Assembly (NCBI GenBank): GCA_046727175.1
Contig: JBKPCD010000086.1
Location: forward strand, 1-9,177
Origin: JBKPCD01 sp046727175
Lineage (GTDB): Bacteria > Acidobacteriota > Vicinamibacteria > Vicinamibacterales > 2-12-FULL-66-21
Direction: 5' to 3'
Length of the DNA: 9,177 nucleotides
Below, in pieces: positions 1-6,749 of this stretch (the first letter of the stretch is position 1; each line of letters starts with the position of its first letter). The notes below the pieces were generated by a model. It was not told the DNA's origin. It did not search any database and worked only from the letters and a program-made list of their open reading frames with translations. The position numbers were made by a program, and so were the translations under genes.

Positions 1-11
1 AGAGGAGCTGA

Positions 12-650
12 ATGCCACGCACCCGCCGCTACTTTTTCGACGGAGTTCCGTACCACATCCTGAACCGCGCGAATCGTCGCCAACAGATCTTCACGCATTC
101 GTATGACTACGAATGCTTTATCTCGACGCTCGCTGACGCACTGACCAAACATCCAGTGCAGCTATTTGCGTTCGTCGTCATGCCAACTCACTTTCATCTC
201 GTGCTTCGAGCCTCCCCGGCGGTTGCGATTTCTGCATTCATGGACAGGTTCATGAACGCGCACATTCGGCGATATCACCGCTATCGGGAACTGTGGGGCA
301 CAGGCCATTTGTATCAGGGGCGGTTCAAGGACTTTGGGATCCAGAGCGACCACCATCTTCTGACTGTGCTCCGCTACGTCGAGGCGAACCCGCTGCGGGC
401 TCGGCTCGTCGACCGCGCCGAAGACTGGCCGTGGAGCAGTCTCACCTGCAAAGCAGACAAGGGTGGTCGACCGTTGCTGACAGAATCACCGGTTCCACGA
501 CCCTACAACTGGATTGAATTGGTGAATCGACGTTTGCCGCTTCCTACCGAGTCGAGAATCCGCACGTCTGTGCAGCGACAGGTCGAGTACGGAGATGCGG
601 AGTGGTTGCGGGTTCTGGAGCAGCGGCGGAATGGGGACAGCCAGAAGTGA
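12..650 (+). CDS. REP-associated tyrosine transposase (RAYT), IS200/Y1-like HUH family
   Basis: A 212-residue single-domain Y1 transposase, expected to nick and join single-stranded DNA through a 5'-phosphotyrosine link. The HUH metal-binding motif is His60-Phe-His62 within MPTHFHLVL (residues 57-65). The likely catalytic tyrosine is Tyr122 in RYVEANPLRA (121-130), with Asn126 one helical turn on. The GHLYQGRFK (98-106) and WPWSSL (139-144) motifs are typical of RAYTs rather than classical IS200/IS605 TnpA. A YGDAEW segment (193-198) fits the usual RAYT C-terminal tail. The start is well supported: AGAGGAG lies at bases 1-7, four bases before the ATG. All key residues are present, so the gene looks intact. 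No partner transposase gene or accessory tnpB is visible. Its 3' end overlaps a hairpin and a 13-bp tandem repeat that may be its REP-like substrate. RAYTs are usually single-copy domesticated genes linked to REP hairpins; activity here is inferred. Confidence 0.93.
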   Translation: MPRTRRYFFDGVPYHILNRANRRQQIFTHSYDYECFISTLADALTKHPVQLFAFVVMPTHFHLVLRASPAVAISAFMDRFMNAHIRRYHRYRELWGTGHLYQGRFKDFGIQSDHHLLTVLRYVEANPLRARLVDRAEDWPWSSLTCKADKGGRPLLTESPVPRPYNWIELVNRRLPLPTESRIRTSVQRQVEYGDAEWLRVLEQRRNGDSQK

Positions 651-669
651 ATGTCCTCGTGGCTGTCCC
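634..669. repeat. Hairpin (REP-like) overlapping the RAYT 3' end
   Basis: A perfect 10-bp inverted repeat: GGGACAGCCA at 634-643 and TGGCTGTCCC at 660-669, with a 16-nt loop. The left arm and loop contain the last RAYT codons and its TGA stop (648-650). Hairpins next to RAYT genes are the expected REP substrates, so this may be a recognition structure, although no canonical GTAG/GGAG tetranucleotide was identified. It has no T-tract, so an intrinsic terminator is less likely. Confidence 0.6.
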
Positions 670-711
670 TCTTGGCTGTCCCTCTTGGCTGTCCCGTTTG
701 GATGTCCCCCT
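660..711. repeat. 13-bp tandem repeat array, four copies
   Basis: Copies with unit TGGCTGTCCCTCT start at 660, 673, 686 and 699. The first two are near identical, the third diverges at its 3' end, and the fourth carries TGGATGTCCC. A degenerate, one-base-shorter copy precedes them at 648-659. Each copy restates the right arm of the adjacent hairpin, so the left arm at 634-643 could pair with any of the first three copies perfectly. The array fills the gap between the convergent RAYT and M14 genes and reaches the M14 stop codon at 710-712. Confidence 0.85.
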
Positions 712-3679
712 ATTGCGAGGTGGTCGGGCGGCGCGGCGGCTGGCGGCCGGCGTCGAGGTCGTTCCAGTTCAGAATCGTGTTGAACCCGAGGAAGAACGTT
801 CCCTGCGTCTGCCAGCGCCAGAACGGACGGATCGCGAACATGACGACGTGGCCCTGACCGAGCGGCGCGTCGATAATCTGCGCACGGTTCGCGAGCGTCT
901 GGCCGCCCGACAATACGCCTGACAGCAGCATGTCATCGGGACTCGACGGGAACTGCATGACGACCCTCGGCCGCTCGGCGGGGTCGACGGCGCCAGGTCC
1001 GCCAAACCCGCCGCGACCTCCGCCCCCACCGCGACCACCACGACCGCCGCCTTCAGCCTGCTGACCGCGACCCGCACCCGCCTGCGGTACGACAGCATCC
1101 GGATCCCACACCGACACTTTCTGCTGCGCCGCGCCGGCCATCGGCGTCGTGTTCTGGCCAACGCCCGGTTGATCGCCGCGGCCGCCGAATCCGCCGCCAC
1201 CGCCGACGTTCAGCACGGGATCCTGGTTGAAGTACACCGGCAGGCTGTCGCCTTGATAGCCGTAGGCAATTGGGCTGCGCTTGTCGGTGATCATCCCGCG
1301 CAGAATCGAGCCGCGCACGAACAGACCCTCCGGGTTCTCGACGGTGACGCCGGTCGTCATGTTGTACTCCGGCAGAATCGTCGACGTGGACCCCTCGGTG
1401 AGGAGCGTCCCTCCCTGCTCTACGAACTTCAGCAGCTCGAGGAGCCCTTCGAGTCCCATGCCACCGCGGATGTCGTCGCTCTGATCCTGCGCGCCGAGAT
1501 TCGGCGTCGCCTCGGTTTTCTTGTACGGCAGCGGCGGACCGGTCTTCGGCAGCCCGTTGACTTGCGACTGCGCGGTTCCGCCGACGTGCGGGTAGATGAT
1601 GACGTCGTACTTCGCCCGCAGATTTCCTTCGCGCAGTTTCTGATCCGCGAAGTACGTGTACGGGACGCCGTACGTGTCCAGTGCGGCCCGCACCCAGCCT
1701 TCGTCCTGCGTGCGCTGCCACGCGTGCACGTAGCCGATTCGCGGGATGTCGAGATCGTGGACGGCCACCGAGGGCGCTGTTGCCACCGCCCACGCCGACA
1801 GCCCGAGCTCCTCCAACGTCGGTTCCAGCGCCACGCGATTGGCGTTTGGAATGATGAACGCGCCGGCGCGGAATTTATGGCCGCTCAGCTCGAAATCATC
1901 CTCGGCCGCCTGCATCTTCACGTCTTTGTGCTTGAAGCGGAACGCCATCAGATTGTTGTCGGTCGTATGTTCGACGACGAGGATTGGGCCGCTGCCTTCG
2001 ATGACGCCCGGCGCCTTCGCATCGGTTGTGAGCATCGCCATCTGCTGCGTGAGGATCGTCTTGTCGGCGATCGGCTTGACCACGACGTTCCGCATCAACT
2101 GGAACGTCCAGCCCGTATCGTCGTAGGGCCGTGGATTGGCCGGCGCGTAGTTCTGGATCGACAAGTACATGTCGGCGAGCGTGCGGTACGGCTGGTCGCC
2201 GCGAATGATGTAGTCCCCGGGCTGCACGCTCAGGTTTCCCGCGGTGAAGGCCGCGTTCGCCCTGTGAATCTCGAGACCCTGGCGGCGCAGCTCGTTCACC
2301 GCATCGGCCGCGTCGGCCCGTCGATACTGCGCCGCTGGAACGACCCATCCGTGGATCGGTCCGTCCGTGCCTTTTGCGACGGCGCGCTTATTCTTCAGCC
2401 AGTAGTTCTCGAGATACAGCTCGCGGTTCTTCCCGACATGGCTCAACGCGAACAGGATCGCCGACTCCTGGATGTTCGTGTTGTTCCGCGGTCCCCAGCT
2501 GATTGACGGGAGCGGCGGGTTAGGCCTGAACCACTCCCGGCTGGTCGTCGTCGCGGCCGGCGTCACCGTGTACGGGTCGGGACCGTAGCTCTGGACCTCG
2601 TAGAAGCGGCCGATCGCGTTGTGCGAGTTCGCGATGAAGAACATGTAGTTCGGGACCCAGCCGTCGTAGAAACCGTAGGTCCAGACGCCGGGCACGCCGC
2701 GCTTGGTCATCTCCATCACGTCGTTCTTGGCGAGCATCCACCACTCGTCGATCGTGATGGGATCTAGCGCTTCGTTGTACGGACCGGTGCCGGTCGACGC
2801 ATAGAGGTACGTCTGCGCCTCATGAAGATCGTGCATCACGGTCGGCTTCCATTCGAGCTGTACCTTCGTGACGTTGCGCGTCAACTGGAGGAACTGACCC
2901 ATGCCGTCGCGGTTGTTGTCGTGCGCGACGTATTTTCCCCAGTACATCAACTGAAGGCGCTGCGCGTTCTGCGGAAGCTTCTTGTTGAAGTAGTACGTGT
3001 CGACCTGTTTCTCGCGTCCATCCACTTCGATAACGGGCGTAATGAAGGTGATGACGTTGTTCCGGATGCCTTGAATGAACGGCGTCTCCTCGACCGCGAG
3101 ACGATAGGCGAGCTCGATGAGCATCTCAGGGCCACCGGTCTCGGGCGAATGCATGCCGCTGGTAATCCAGTAAATGGGCTTCGCGGTCTTGATCAACTGC
3201 TGCGCCTGCTCCTCGCTGGTCTTTCGCGGATCCGTGAGCGCCGTCAGCATCGACTTGTACTTCTCGAGCTGCTTGATCGTCGCTTCATCGGCGACGGCGA
3301 GCACGACCATGTCGCGTTTCTCTTCCGTCTGACCGATCTTCCACATCGTGACCCGATCCGAAGCCTTGTCCAGCGCTTCGTAATACCGGTAGATGTCCTT
3401 CGCGTAGGTCAACTCGCCCGGCGTGCCGACGATCCTGCCGAAGAATTTCAGCGGTGTCGGAACCGCATCCGACGCCGGCAGGTGATCGACCAGCTCGGTC
3501 ATGATCCGCGCGTCCTGCGTGTACTCCTTGATCTTCGCGGTGTAGGCTTCGTCGATCCTCTGCTTCGAGCTCGCCTGTCGCGTCTGCGCGGAAGGCTCGA
3601 GCACTGGTGTCGCCACGATCGCGAGCAGACAAACGAAAGCGAAGCGATGTGTCGGGCTTCGCAGCGCGCGGCAGCTCAT
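710..3679 (-). CDS. Secreted M14-family zinc carboxypeptidase-like protein with C-terminal amidotransferase-like fold and Gly-rich inserts
   Basis: A 989-residue exported metallopeptidase homologue. Residues 1-31 form a signal peptide (basic start, hydrophobic FAFVCLLAIVA, then a PSAQ cleavage region). The M14 catalytic domain spans about 60-400. HSPE gives His177 and Glu180 as zinc ligands, NNRDG (255-259) matches the substrate-binding Asn-Arg pair, and HDLHE (283-287) supplies the third ligand, probably His286. Glu361 in RFYEVQSYG is a candidate general base. Residues about 645-765 (IGYVHAW, YDVIIYPHVGG, GGTLLTEGS) resemble a class I glutamine-amidotransferase-like fold without an evident catalytic triad. 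Two low-complexity Gly/Arg stretches follow (about 826-835 and 869-896). It is therefore much longer than a simple 300-400-residue M14 enzyme. The ribosome-binding site GGGAGGA (3683-3689) precedes the ATG by three bases. The likely role is peptide degradation in the periplasm or outside the cell; the substrate is unknown. Confidence 0.9.
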   Translation of the reverse strand: MSCRALRSPTHRFAFVCLLAIVATPVLEPSAQTRQASSKQRIDEAYTAKIKEYTQDARIMTELVDHLPASDAVPTPLKFFGRIVGTPGELTYAKDIYRYYEALDKASDRVTMWKIGQTEEKRDMVVLAVADEATIKQLEKYKSMLTALTDPRKTSEEQAQQLIKTAKPIYWITSGMHSPETGGPEMLIELAYRLAVEETPFIQGIRNNVITFITPVIEVDGREKQVDTYYFNKKLPQNAQRLQLMYWGKYVAHDNNRDGMGQFLQLTRNVTKVQLEWKPTVMHDLHEAQTYLYASTGTGPYNEALDPITIDEWWMLAKNDVMEMTKRGVPGVWTYGFYDGWVPNYMFFIANSHNAIGRFYEVQSYGPDPYTVTPAATTTSREWFRPNPPLPSISWGPRNNTNIQESAILFALSHVGKNRELYLENYWLKNKRAVAKGTDGPIHGWVVPAAQYRRADAADAVNELRRQGLEIHRANAAFTAGNLSVQPGDYIIRGDQPYRTLADMYLSIQNYAPANPRPYDDTGWTFQLMRNVVVKPIADKTILTQQMAMLTTDAKAPGVIEGSGPILVVEHTTDNNLMAFRFKHKDVKMQAAEDDFELSGHKFRAGAFIIPNANRVALEPTLEELGLSAWAVATAPSVAVHDLDIPRIGYVHAWQRTQDEGWVRAALDTYGVPYTYFADQKLREGNLRAKYDVIIYPHVGGTAQSQVNGLPKTGPPLPYKKTEATPNLGAQDQSDDIRGGMGLEGLLELLKFVEQGGTLLTEGSTSTILPEYNMTTGVTVENPEGLFVRGSILRGMITDKRSPIAYGYQGDSLPVYFNQDPVLNVGGGGGFGGRGDQPGVGQNTTPMAGAAQQKVSVWDPDAVVPQAGAGRGQQAEGGGRGGRGGGGGRGGFGGPGAVDPAERPRVVMQFPSSPDDMLLSGVLSGGQTLANRAQIIDAPLGQGHVVMFAIRPFWRWQTQGTFFLGFNTILNWNDLDAGRQPPRRPTTSQ

Positions 3680-3682
3680 AAA

Positions 3683-3689
3683 TCCTCCC
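3683..3689 (-). promoter_or_regulatory. Ribosome-binding site of the M14 peptidase gene
   Basis: The minus strand reads GGGAGGA followed by TTT and the ATG at 3679-3677. This is a strong, closely spaced Shine-Dalgarno and fixes the start so that a complete signal peptide is encoded. Confidence 0.75.
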
Positions 3690-3708
3690 GTGAAGAAACG
3701 GAATCCGC

Positions 3709-3738
3709 CTTATAGCACAGGAATGACCGGCGCGAGAA
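3709..3738 (-). promoter_or_regulatory. Candidate promoter of the M14 peptidase gene
   Basis: On the minus strand TATAAG (3709-3714) is preceded by TGC, making an extended -10. A weak -35 candidate, TTCTCG (3733-3738), lies 18 bases upstream. It would give a short leader of roughly 25 nt before the start codon. It sits in the only non-coding DNA between the two divergent genes. This rests on sequence resemblance alone. Confidence 0.35.
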
Positions 3739-3772
3739 GCTCCTGGCAACCGGCTTGCTTGATCGTCGTGAC

Positions 3773-4741
3773 ATGCTCGCGTACTTTCGGGTGCCGCTGA
3801 GTTGGGGCGAGCTTTTCAAGCGCACGATCAAGGAGTGCATCGCGGACGACGTCCTCAGCCTCGCCGCGCAGCAGGCGTACTATTTCTTCTTCGCGCTGTT
3901 TCCCGCCCTGCTTACGCTCATCTCGATCGCGAGCTTCTTCCCTGTCGCGAACCTCATGGATGAAACCGTCAAGCTGCTCGGGCGGTTCGCACCTCCCGAC
4001 GTTCTGACCATCATCGCTGAGCAAATCAAGAAGATCTCCGACAGCGATCACGGCGGCATCCTCACGGTCGCATTTCTGCTGACGATCTGGAGCAGCTCCG
4101 GCGCGATGGTGTCGATTATCACGACGCTCAACACCTGCTACGACATCAGCGAGAGTCGCCCCTGGTGGAAGGTGCGCTCGACGGCCATCGGCCTGACACT
4201 TGGGTTGGCAATCTTCATCCTGACGTCCCTCAGCCTCGTGTTGGTCGGACCAACGGTCGCTGAACATCTCGCGGCGCGGCTGCACCTCGGCGAGGCGTTC
4301 AAGTGGGCCTGGTGGATTCTTCAATGGCCGGTCGTCTTCGTGCTCGTCTCGGTTGGCATCGGGCTCATCTACTATTTCGCGCCCGACGCTGAACAGGAGT
4401 GGGTCTGGATTACGCCGGGATCGGTGCTGGCGACGTTCCTCTGGGTGGCAGTCTCCCTCGGATTCAAGATGTATTTGAAATACTTCGGCAACTACAACGA
4501 GACGTACGGAACCATTGGCGCCATCATCGTGCTCTTGACGTGGCTCTATCTCTCGTCCCTTGCGATTCTCGTCGGCGCCGAGCTGAATTCCGAGATCGAG
4601 CACGCATCGCCGCACGGCAAGGACCCCGGCGAGAAGGTGCCGGGGCAAAAGCGTAAGCTCGGGATTGCGGCTCGGAAGGCGTACGAGAAGTGGAAGTCTC
4701 TTGGACGAAAGCCGAACTTCCCGCTGCCGGCCAGAAGCTGA
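3773..4741 (+). CDS. YihY/virulence factor BrkB family integral membrane protein
   Basis: A polytopic inner-membrane protein of about 322 residues (from ATG 3773). About six hydrophobic segments are visible, near residues 30-55, 95-119, 137-159, 175-201, 211-234 and 246-269. Family hallmarks are LAAQQAYYFFFALFPALL in the first segment and YNETYGTIGAIIVLLTWLYLSSLAILVGAELNSE near the end. The C-terminal tail of about 45 residues is basic and probably cytoplasmic. The family was once annotated as ribonuclease BN, but that activity belongs to another protein; its true role is unsettled, with transport or envelope functions proposed. The start is uncertain. A TTG at 3755 would add six residues, but ATG 3773 leaves the FRVPLSWGE start that I judge more family-like; neither has a clear Shine-Dalgarno. 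The gene is divergent from the M14 gene and converges on the next gene with a 3-bp gap. Confidence 0.9.
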   Translation: MLAYFRVPLSWGELFKRTIKECIADDVLSLAAQQAYYFFFALFPALLTLISIASFFPVANLMDETVKLLGRFAPPDVLTIIAEQIKKISDSDHGGILTVAFLLTIWSSSGAMVSIITTLNTCYDISESRPWWKVRSTAIGLTLGLAIFILTSLSLVLVGPTVAEHLAARLHLGEAFKWAWWILQWPVVFVLVSVGIGLIYYFAPDAEQEWVWITPGSVLATFLWVAVSLGFKMYLKYFGNYNETYGTIGAIIVLLTWLYLSSLAILVGAELNSEIEHASPHGKDPGEKVPGQKRKLGIAARKAYEKWKSLGRKPNFPLPARS

Positions 4742-4744
4742 CGC

Positions 4745-5302
4745 TTACCGTGGCTTCCAGGCGTCCGGCCGCAACTTCCCGCCGAACCCCCAGTAGACCT
4801 CCTCGGATTTTCTCGGCGGAGGTATGTCGGTCAGGTAACGCTGCCCGTCCTGTCTCTGGTCCAGGAATCGTTCTGCGTTCACATCAATCGATCGAGACTC
4901 GAACTCGTGTCGGCTGATGTGCGAGCGCACCGGCACCGGCACGTAGACTGGCACGAGGAACGGAACGGCAACTTCTCGAACCACCTCAGTGGGGCGCTCG
5001 ATGACGACCGGCGGGGGCGGGGGTTCCTGCACGACAGGGATAGCCTGATCGTCGGGCGGCCGCGTGCGGCCGCTTCTCACGATGGCAACGATCACGCGCT
5101 GGCTCACGCCAGCGGCCTTGAGCTTCGTCAGTGTTTCGGTGTCGATTGGAAACACGCCACCGTCCACCTCGACCAACGCGAGCAGCACGTCCTCGCTCAG
5201 GCCGGCCCGGCTGAGCTCGATGATGTCGCGGATCGTGATTGCCTCTGCTGAGGCGGCGGCGAACGGGAACAGCAAACAGAAGGCGATAATCAGGCGACGC
5301 AT
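4745..5302 (-). CDS. Small exported protein with duplicated AG[LV]S helical motif, function unknown
   Basis: 185 residues. An N-terminal signal peptide (MRRLIIAFCLLFPFAAASA) probably ends near residue 19. The mature N-terminal part contains a short unit twice: IIELSRAGLSEDVLLALVE (27-45) and LTKLKAAGVSQRVIVAIVR (58-76). Both share the pattern L-x2-AG-[LV]-S-x2-V-[LI]-x-A-[LI]-V, which suggests a pair of helical hairpins made by duplication. A proline-rich linker follows (PPPPP at 94-98), then a VPVYVPVPV stretch (116-124) and a charged C-terminal part ending WGFGGKLRPDAWKPR. There is no enzyme signature and no lipobox cysteine. GAGGA (5307-5311) lies four bases before the ATG, supporting the start. 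Similar short AG-[LV]-S units occur in other uncharacterised exported bacterial proteins; that comparison is from memory. It faces the VirB10-like gene across a divergent intergenic region. Confidence 0.8.
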   Translation of the reverse strand: MRRLIIAFCLLFPFAAASAEAITIRDIIELSRAGLSEDVLLALVEVDGGVFPIDTETLTKLKAAGVSQRVIVAIVRSGRTRPPDDQAIPVVQEPPPPPVVIERPTEVVREVAVPFLVPVYVPVPVRSHISRHEFESRSIDVNAERFLDQRQDGQRYLTDIPPPRKSEEVYWGFGGKLRPDAWKPR

Positions 5303-5344
5303 CAGATCCTCGAAGGTTCGGCTTCAGCCGGACTTGAACCAACT

Positions 5345-5374
5345 GGTATAGTGCAACGCCGGTGCCCGACGCAA
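5345..5374 (-). promoter_or_regulatory. Candidate promoter of the small exported protein gene
   Basis: On the minus strand TTGCGT (5369-5374) and TATACC (5345-5350) are separated by 18 bases, a sigma-70-like arrangement about 40 bases upstream of the ATG at 5302. The match is moderate and untested. Confidence 0.35.
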
Positions 5375-5403
5375 CCGCCAGGGATTTGGGCTGGCCTCAT
5401 CGT

Positions 5404-5427
5404 TGCGGTCCTGAGGTGAGGACAGCA
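5404..5427. other. Small hairpin in the 260-bp divergent intergenic region
   Basis: The arms TGCGGTCCT (5404-5412) and AGGACAGCA (5419-5427) pair at eight of nine positions around the 6-nt loop GAGGTG. It lies between the two divergent genes and has no following T-tract, so it does not look like a terminator. The rest of 5303-5562 holds no convincing gene; a short T-run sits at 5475-5480. Confidence 0.35.
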
Positions 5428-5546
5428 GGTGTCACCCCCAAGCTTCTGACGGCGGGCTGATGATGGGTGTTTGGGTTTTTTGCAGGAGTTTTGAGCGACT
5501 TTCCAGAGGCCTCGAGGGCACGGCTATTGCTCGGGCTTGCTCATCC

Positions 5547-5552
5547 AGGGAG
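5547..5552 (+). promoter_or_regulatory. Ribosome-binding site that decides the start of the VirB10-like gene
   Basis: AGGGAG lies 10 bases before ATG 5563. The reading frame is open upstream to 5467, but starting here places the hydrophobic anchor at the very N-terminus. This makes 5563 the preferred start. Confidence 0.55.
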
Positions 5553-5562
5553 CAGTTCCGCC

Positions 5563-6675
5563 ATGATCTCAAGACCCGTCCTCATTGGTTTACTTGCTGC
5601 CGCGTGCATAACGGCGGCAGCCGGCGGTGCTTTCGTTGCCATCCGTCAAAACGCCGGTGATCGCGCATCCGCCGCGAATACGGCGACCGCGGTACGTGAG
5701 GCGACCCAGCCGGCAAATCCGGCTCAGCCGGTAGCAGAGACCGAGGCGGTCGTCAGCCCGCCGGCGAGCCAACTCGCCGCGGCCCCAGCGCAACCTGCGC
5801 CTTCTGTGGCTGCACCGGCCGAGGCACAGGATGATCGCTCGAATTCCAAGGTCGAGACTCGATCGAAGCGGGCCCGCGCCCCGATTGCTCGCGCTGAACG
5901 CCCGGCCGCCTCTCGAGTCGGTTCAGAACCGGACGCTCGCTCCAACTCTGGACAGGATCCTCGCTCGACATCGAGCCAGGCTTCCCGAAGACCAACTGAC
6001 CCGGCAAGCGCATCGCCGGCTGCCGCTGGTGATCCGAACGTCGTCCGAGAGGCGCCATCGGCGGGCGCGCCAACAGCCGAAGCTACGACCGCTGAACGCG
6101 GACGAGCGACGGAAGTCGTGCCATCCGCGCCAGAGCCCAAATTCGTCGAAGTCGTGCTCCCGGCATCGTCCGTCATTGGATTGCAGATGGAAACTTCCAC
6201 GTCGAGCGAGACGGCGCGACTCGAGGATCGCGTCGAGGCGCGCGTGACTCGCGACGTCATCGCCTCGGGGCGCACGGCGATCCCGGCCGGCTCGAAGTTG
6301 ATCGGGTCGGTCACGCTGGTCGAGCATGGCGGCAAGATCAAGGAGCAGGCTCGACTGAACGTGCGTTTCCACACGCTCGTGCTGGCCAACGGGACGGAAC
6401 TGCCGTTGCGAACGGAAACGATCACCCGCGAGGGTGAGGCGCCGAGCGGAGACAGCTCGCGGAAAATTGGTGGAGCAGCGGTAGGCGGGGCGATTCTCGG
6501 CGCGATTCTCGGCGGAGGCAAGGGCGCGATGATCGGTGGTGCAACAGGCGCCGGGGCGGGAACCGCCGCAGTCATGGCTGGCGATCGCAAAGCTGCGACG
6601 CTGCGAAGCGGCGAGACGGTCACCGTGAAGCTCTCTGCGCCGGTCAACATCGAGGTCGAGAGAGAACAGCAGTAA
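5563..6675 (+). CDS. VirB10/TrbI-like beta-barrel protein with glycine-zipper segment, membrane-anchored
   Basis: 370 residues from ATG 5563. A signal anchor or signal peptide (MISRPVLIGLLAAACITAAAGGAFVA, 1-26) is followed by a disordered Ala/Pro/Ser/Arg-rich linker (about 30-190). A folded domain at about 194-290 (FVEVVLPASSVIGLQMETSTSSETARLEDRVEARV... IPAGSKLIGSV) resembles the C-terminal beta-barrel of VirB10/TrbI conjugation proteins, especially the 'IPAGSKLIG' turn. It is interrupted by a glycine zipper (302-338; GGAAVGGAILGAILGGG, then GGATGAGAG) and ends with a final strand (TVTVKLSAPVNIEVE). Such zippers insert in or associate with membranes. No other type IV secretion gene is nearby, so conjugation is unlikely, and an envelope or outer-membrane scaffold role is an inference. 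The Ala/Pro/Arg linker is compositionally biased, which also explains long open frames on the opposite strand. It lies 74 bp upstream of the decarboxylase homologue and is possibly co-transcribed with it. Confidence 0.75.
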   Translation: MISRPVLIGLLAAACITAAAGGAFVAIRQNAGDRASAANTATAVREATQPANPAQPVAETEAVVSPPASQLAAAPAQPAPSVAAPAEAQDDRSNSKVETRSKRARAPIARAERPAASRVGSEPDARSNSGQDPRSTSSQASRRPTDPASASPAAAGDPNVVREAPSAGAPTAEATTAERGRATEVVPSAPEPKFVEVVLPASSVIGLQMETSTSSETARLEDRVEARVTRDVIASGRTAIPAGSKLIGSVTLVEHGGKIKEQARLNVRFHTLVLANGTELPLRTETITREGEAPSGDSSRKIGGAAVGGAILGAILGGGKGAMIGGATGAGAGTAAVMAGDRKAATLRSGETVTVKLSAPVNIEVEREQQ

Positions 6676-6690
6676 GCATTCTCAACGCGC

Positions 6691-6702
6691 GTGGGGCCCC
6701 AC
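6691..6702. promoter_or_regulatory. 12-bp perfect palindrome GTGGGGCCCCAC
   Basis: A perfect dyad 16 bases after the VirB10-like stop codon and 48 bases before the decarboxylase start. It could be an operator-like site or the tip of a small hairpin. GC-rich DNA makes chance palindromes more likely, so functional status is unknown. Confidence 0.3.
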
Positions 6703-6720
6703 CCCCAGGCACTTGCGGCA

Positions 6721-6749
6721 GGCCGGGACGCGAAGGACAATTCCCGGCC
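6721..6749 (+). promoter_or_regulatory. Stem-loop enclosing the decarboxylase ribosome-binding site
   Basis: GGCCGGGA (6721-6728) and TCCCGGCC (6742-6749) form a perfect 8-bp GC-rich stem around a 13-nt loop. The loop carries AAGGA (6733-6737), the only Shine-Dalgarno-like sequence near the start codon, and the stem ends at the base directly before ATG 6750. In mRNA the structure would present or occlude the ribosome-binding site; either effect is inferred. Confidence 0.45.

Noticed and set aside
1169..2506. 445-codon open frame antisense to the M14 peptidase gene
   Set aside because: High GC keeps opposite frames open; its Arg/Val/His-rich product shows no domain, while the minus-strand frame has a signal peptide, zinc ligands and a strong ribosome-binding site.
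2822..3715. 297-codon open frame antisense to the 5' part of the M14 gene
   Set aside because: It lies opposite the signal peptide and catalytic domain coding sequence and its composition is that of a GC-rich shadow frame.
3710..4648. 312-codon open frame antisense to the YihY/BrkB gene
   Set aside because: The product is a charged, low-information sequence, whereas the plus strand encodes a recognisable family with six membrane segments.
5056..5073. Two GCGGCCGC palindromes 10 bp apart
   Set aside because: They fall inside the coding region of the small exported protein and are explained by Gly/Arg/Pro codons in GC-rich DNA.
5430..5480. Possible intrinsic terminator formed by CACCCCCAA, GGGTGTTTGGG and a T-run
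   Set aside because: The pairing is poor with a long loop, and no plus-strand gene lies upstream for it to terminate.
5467..5562. 32-residue N-terminal extension of the VirB10-like protein
   Set aside because: It would bury the hydrophobic anchor; ATG 5563 has AGGGAG upstream and begins directly with the anchor.
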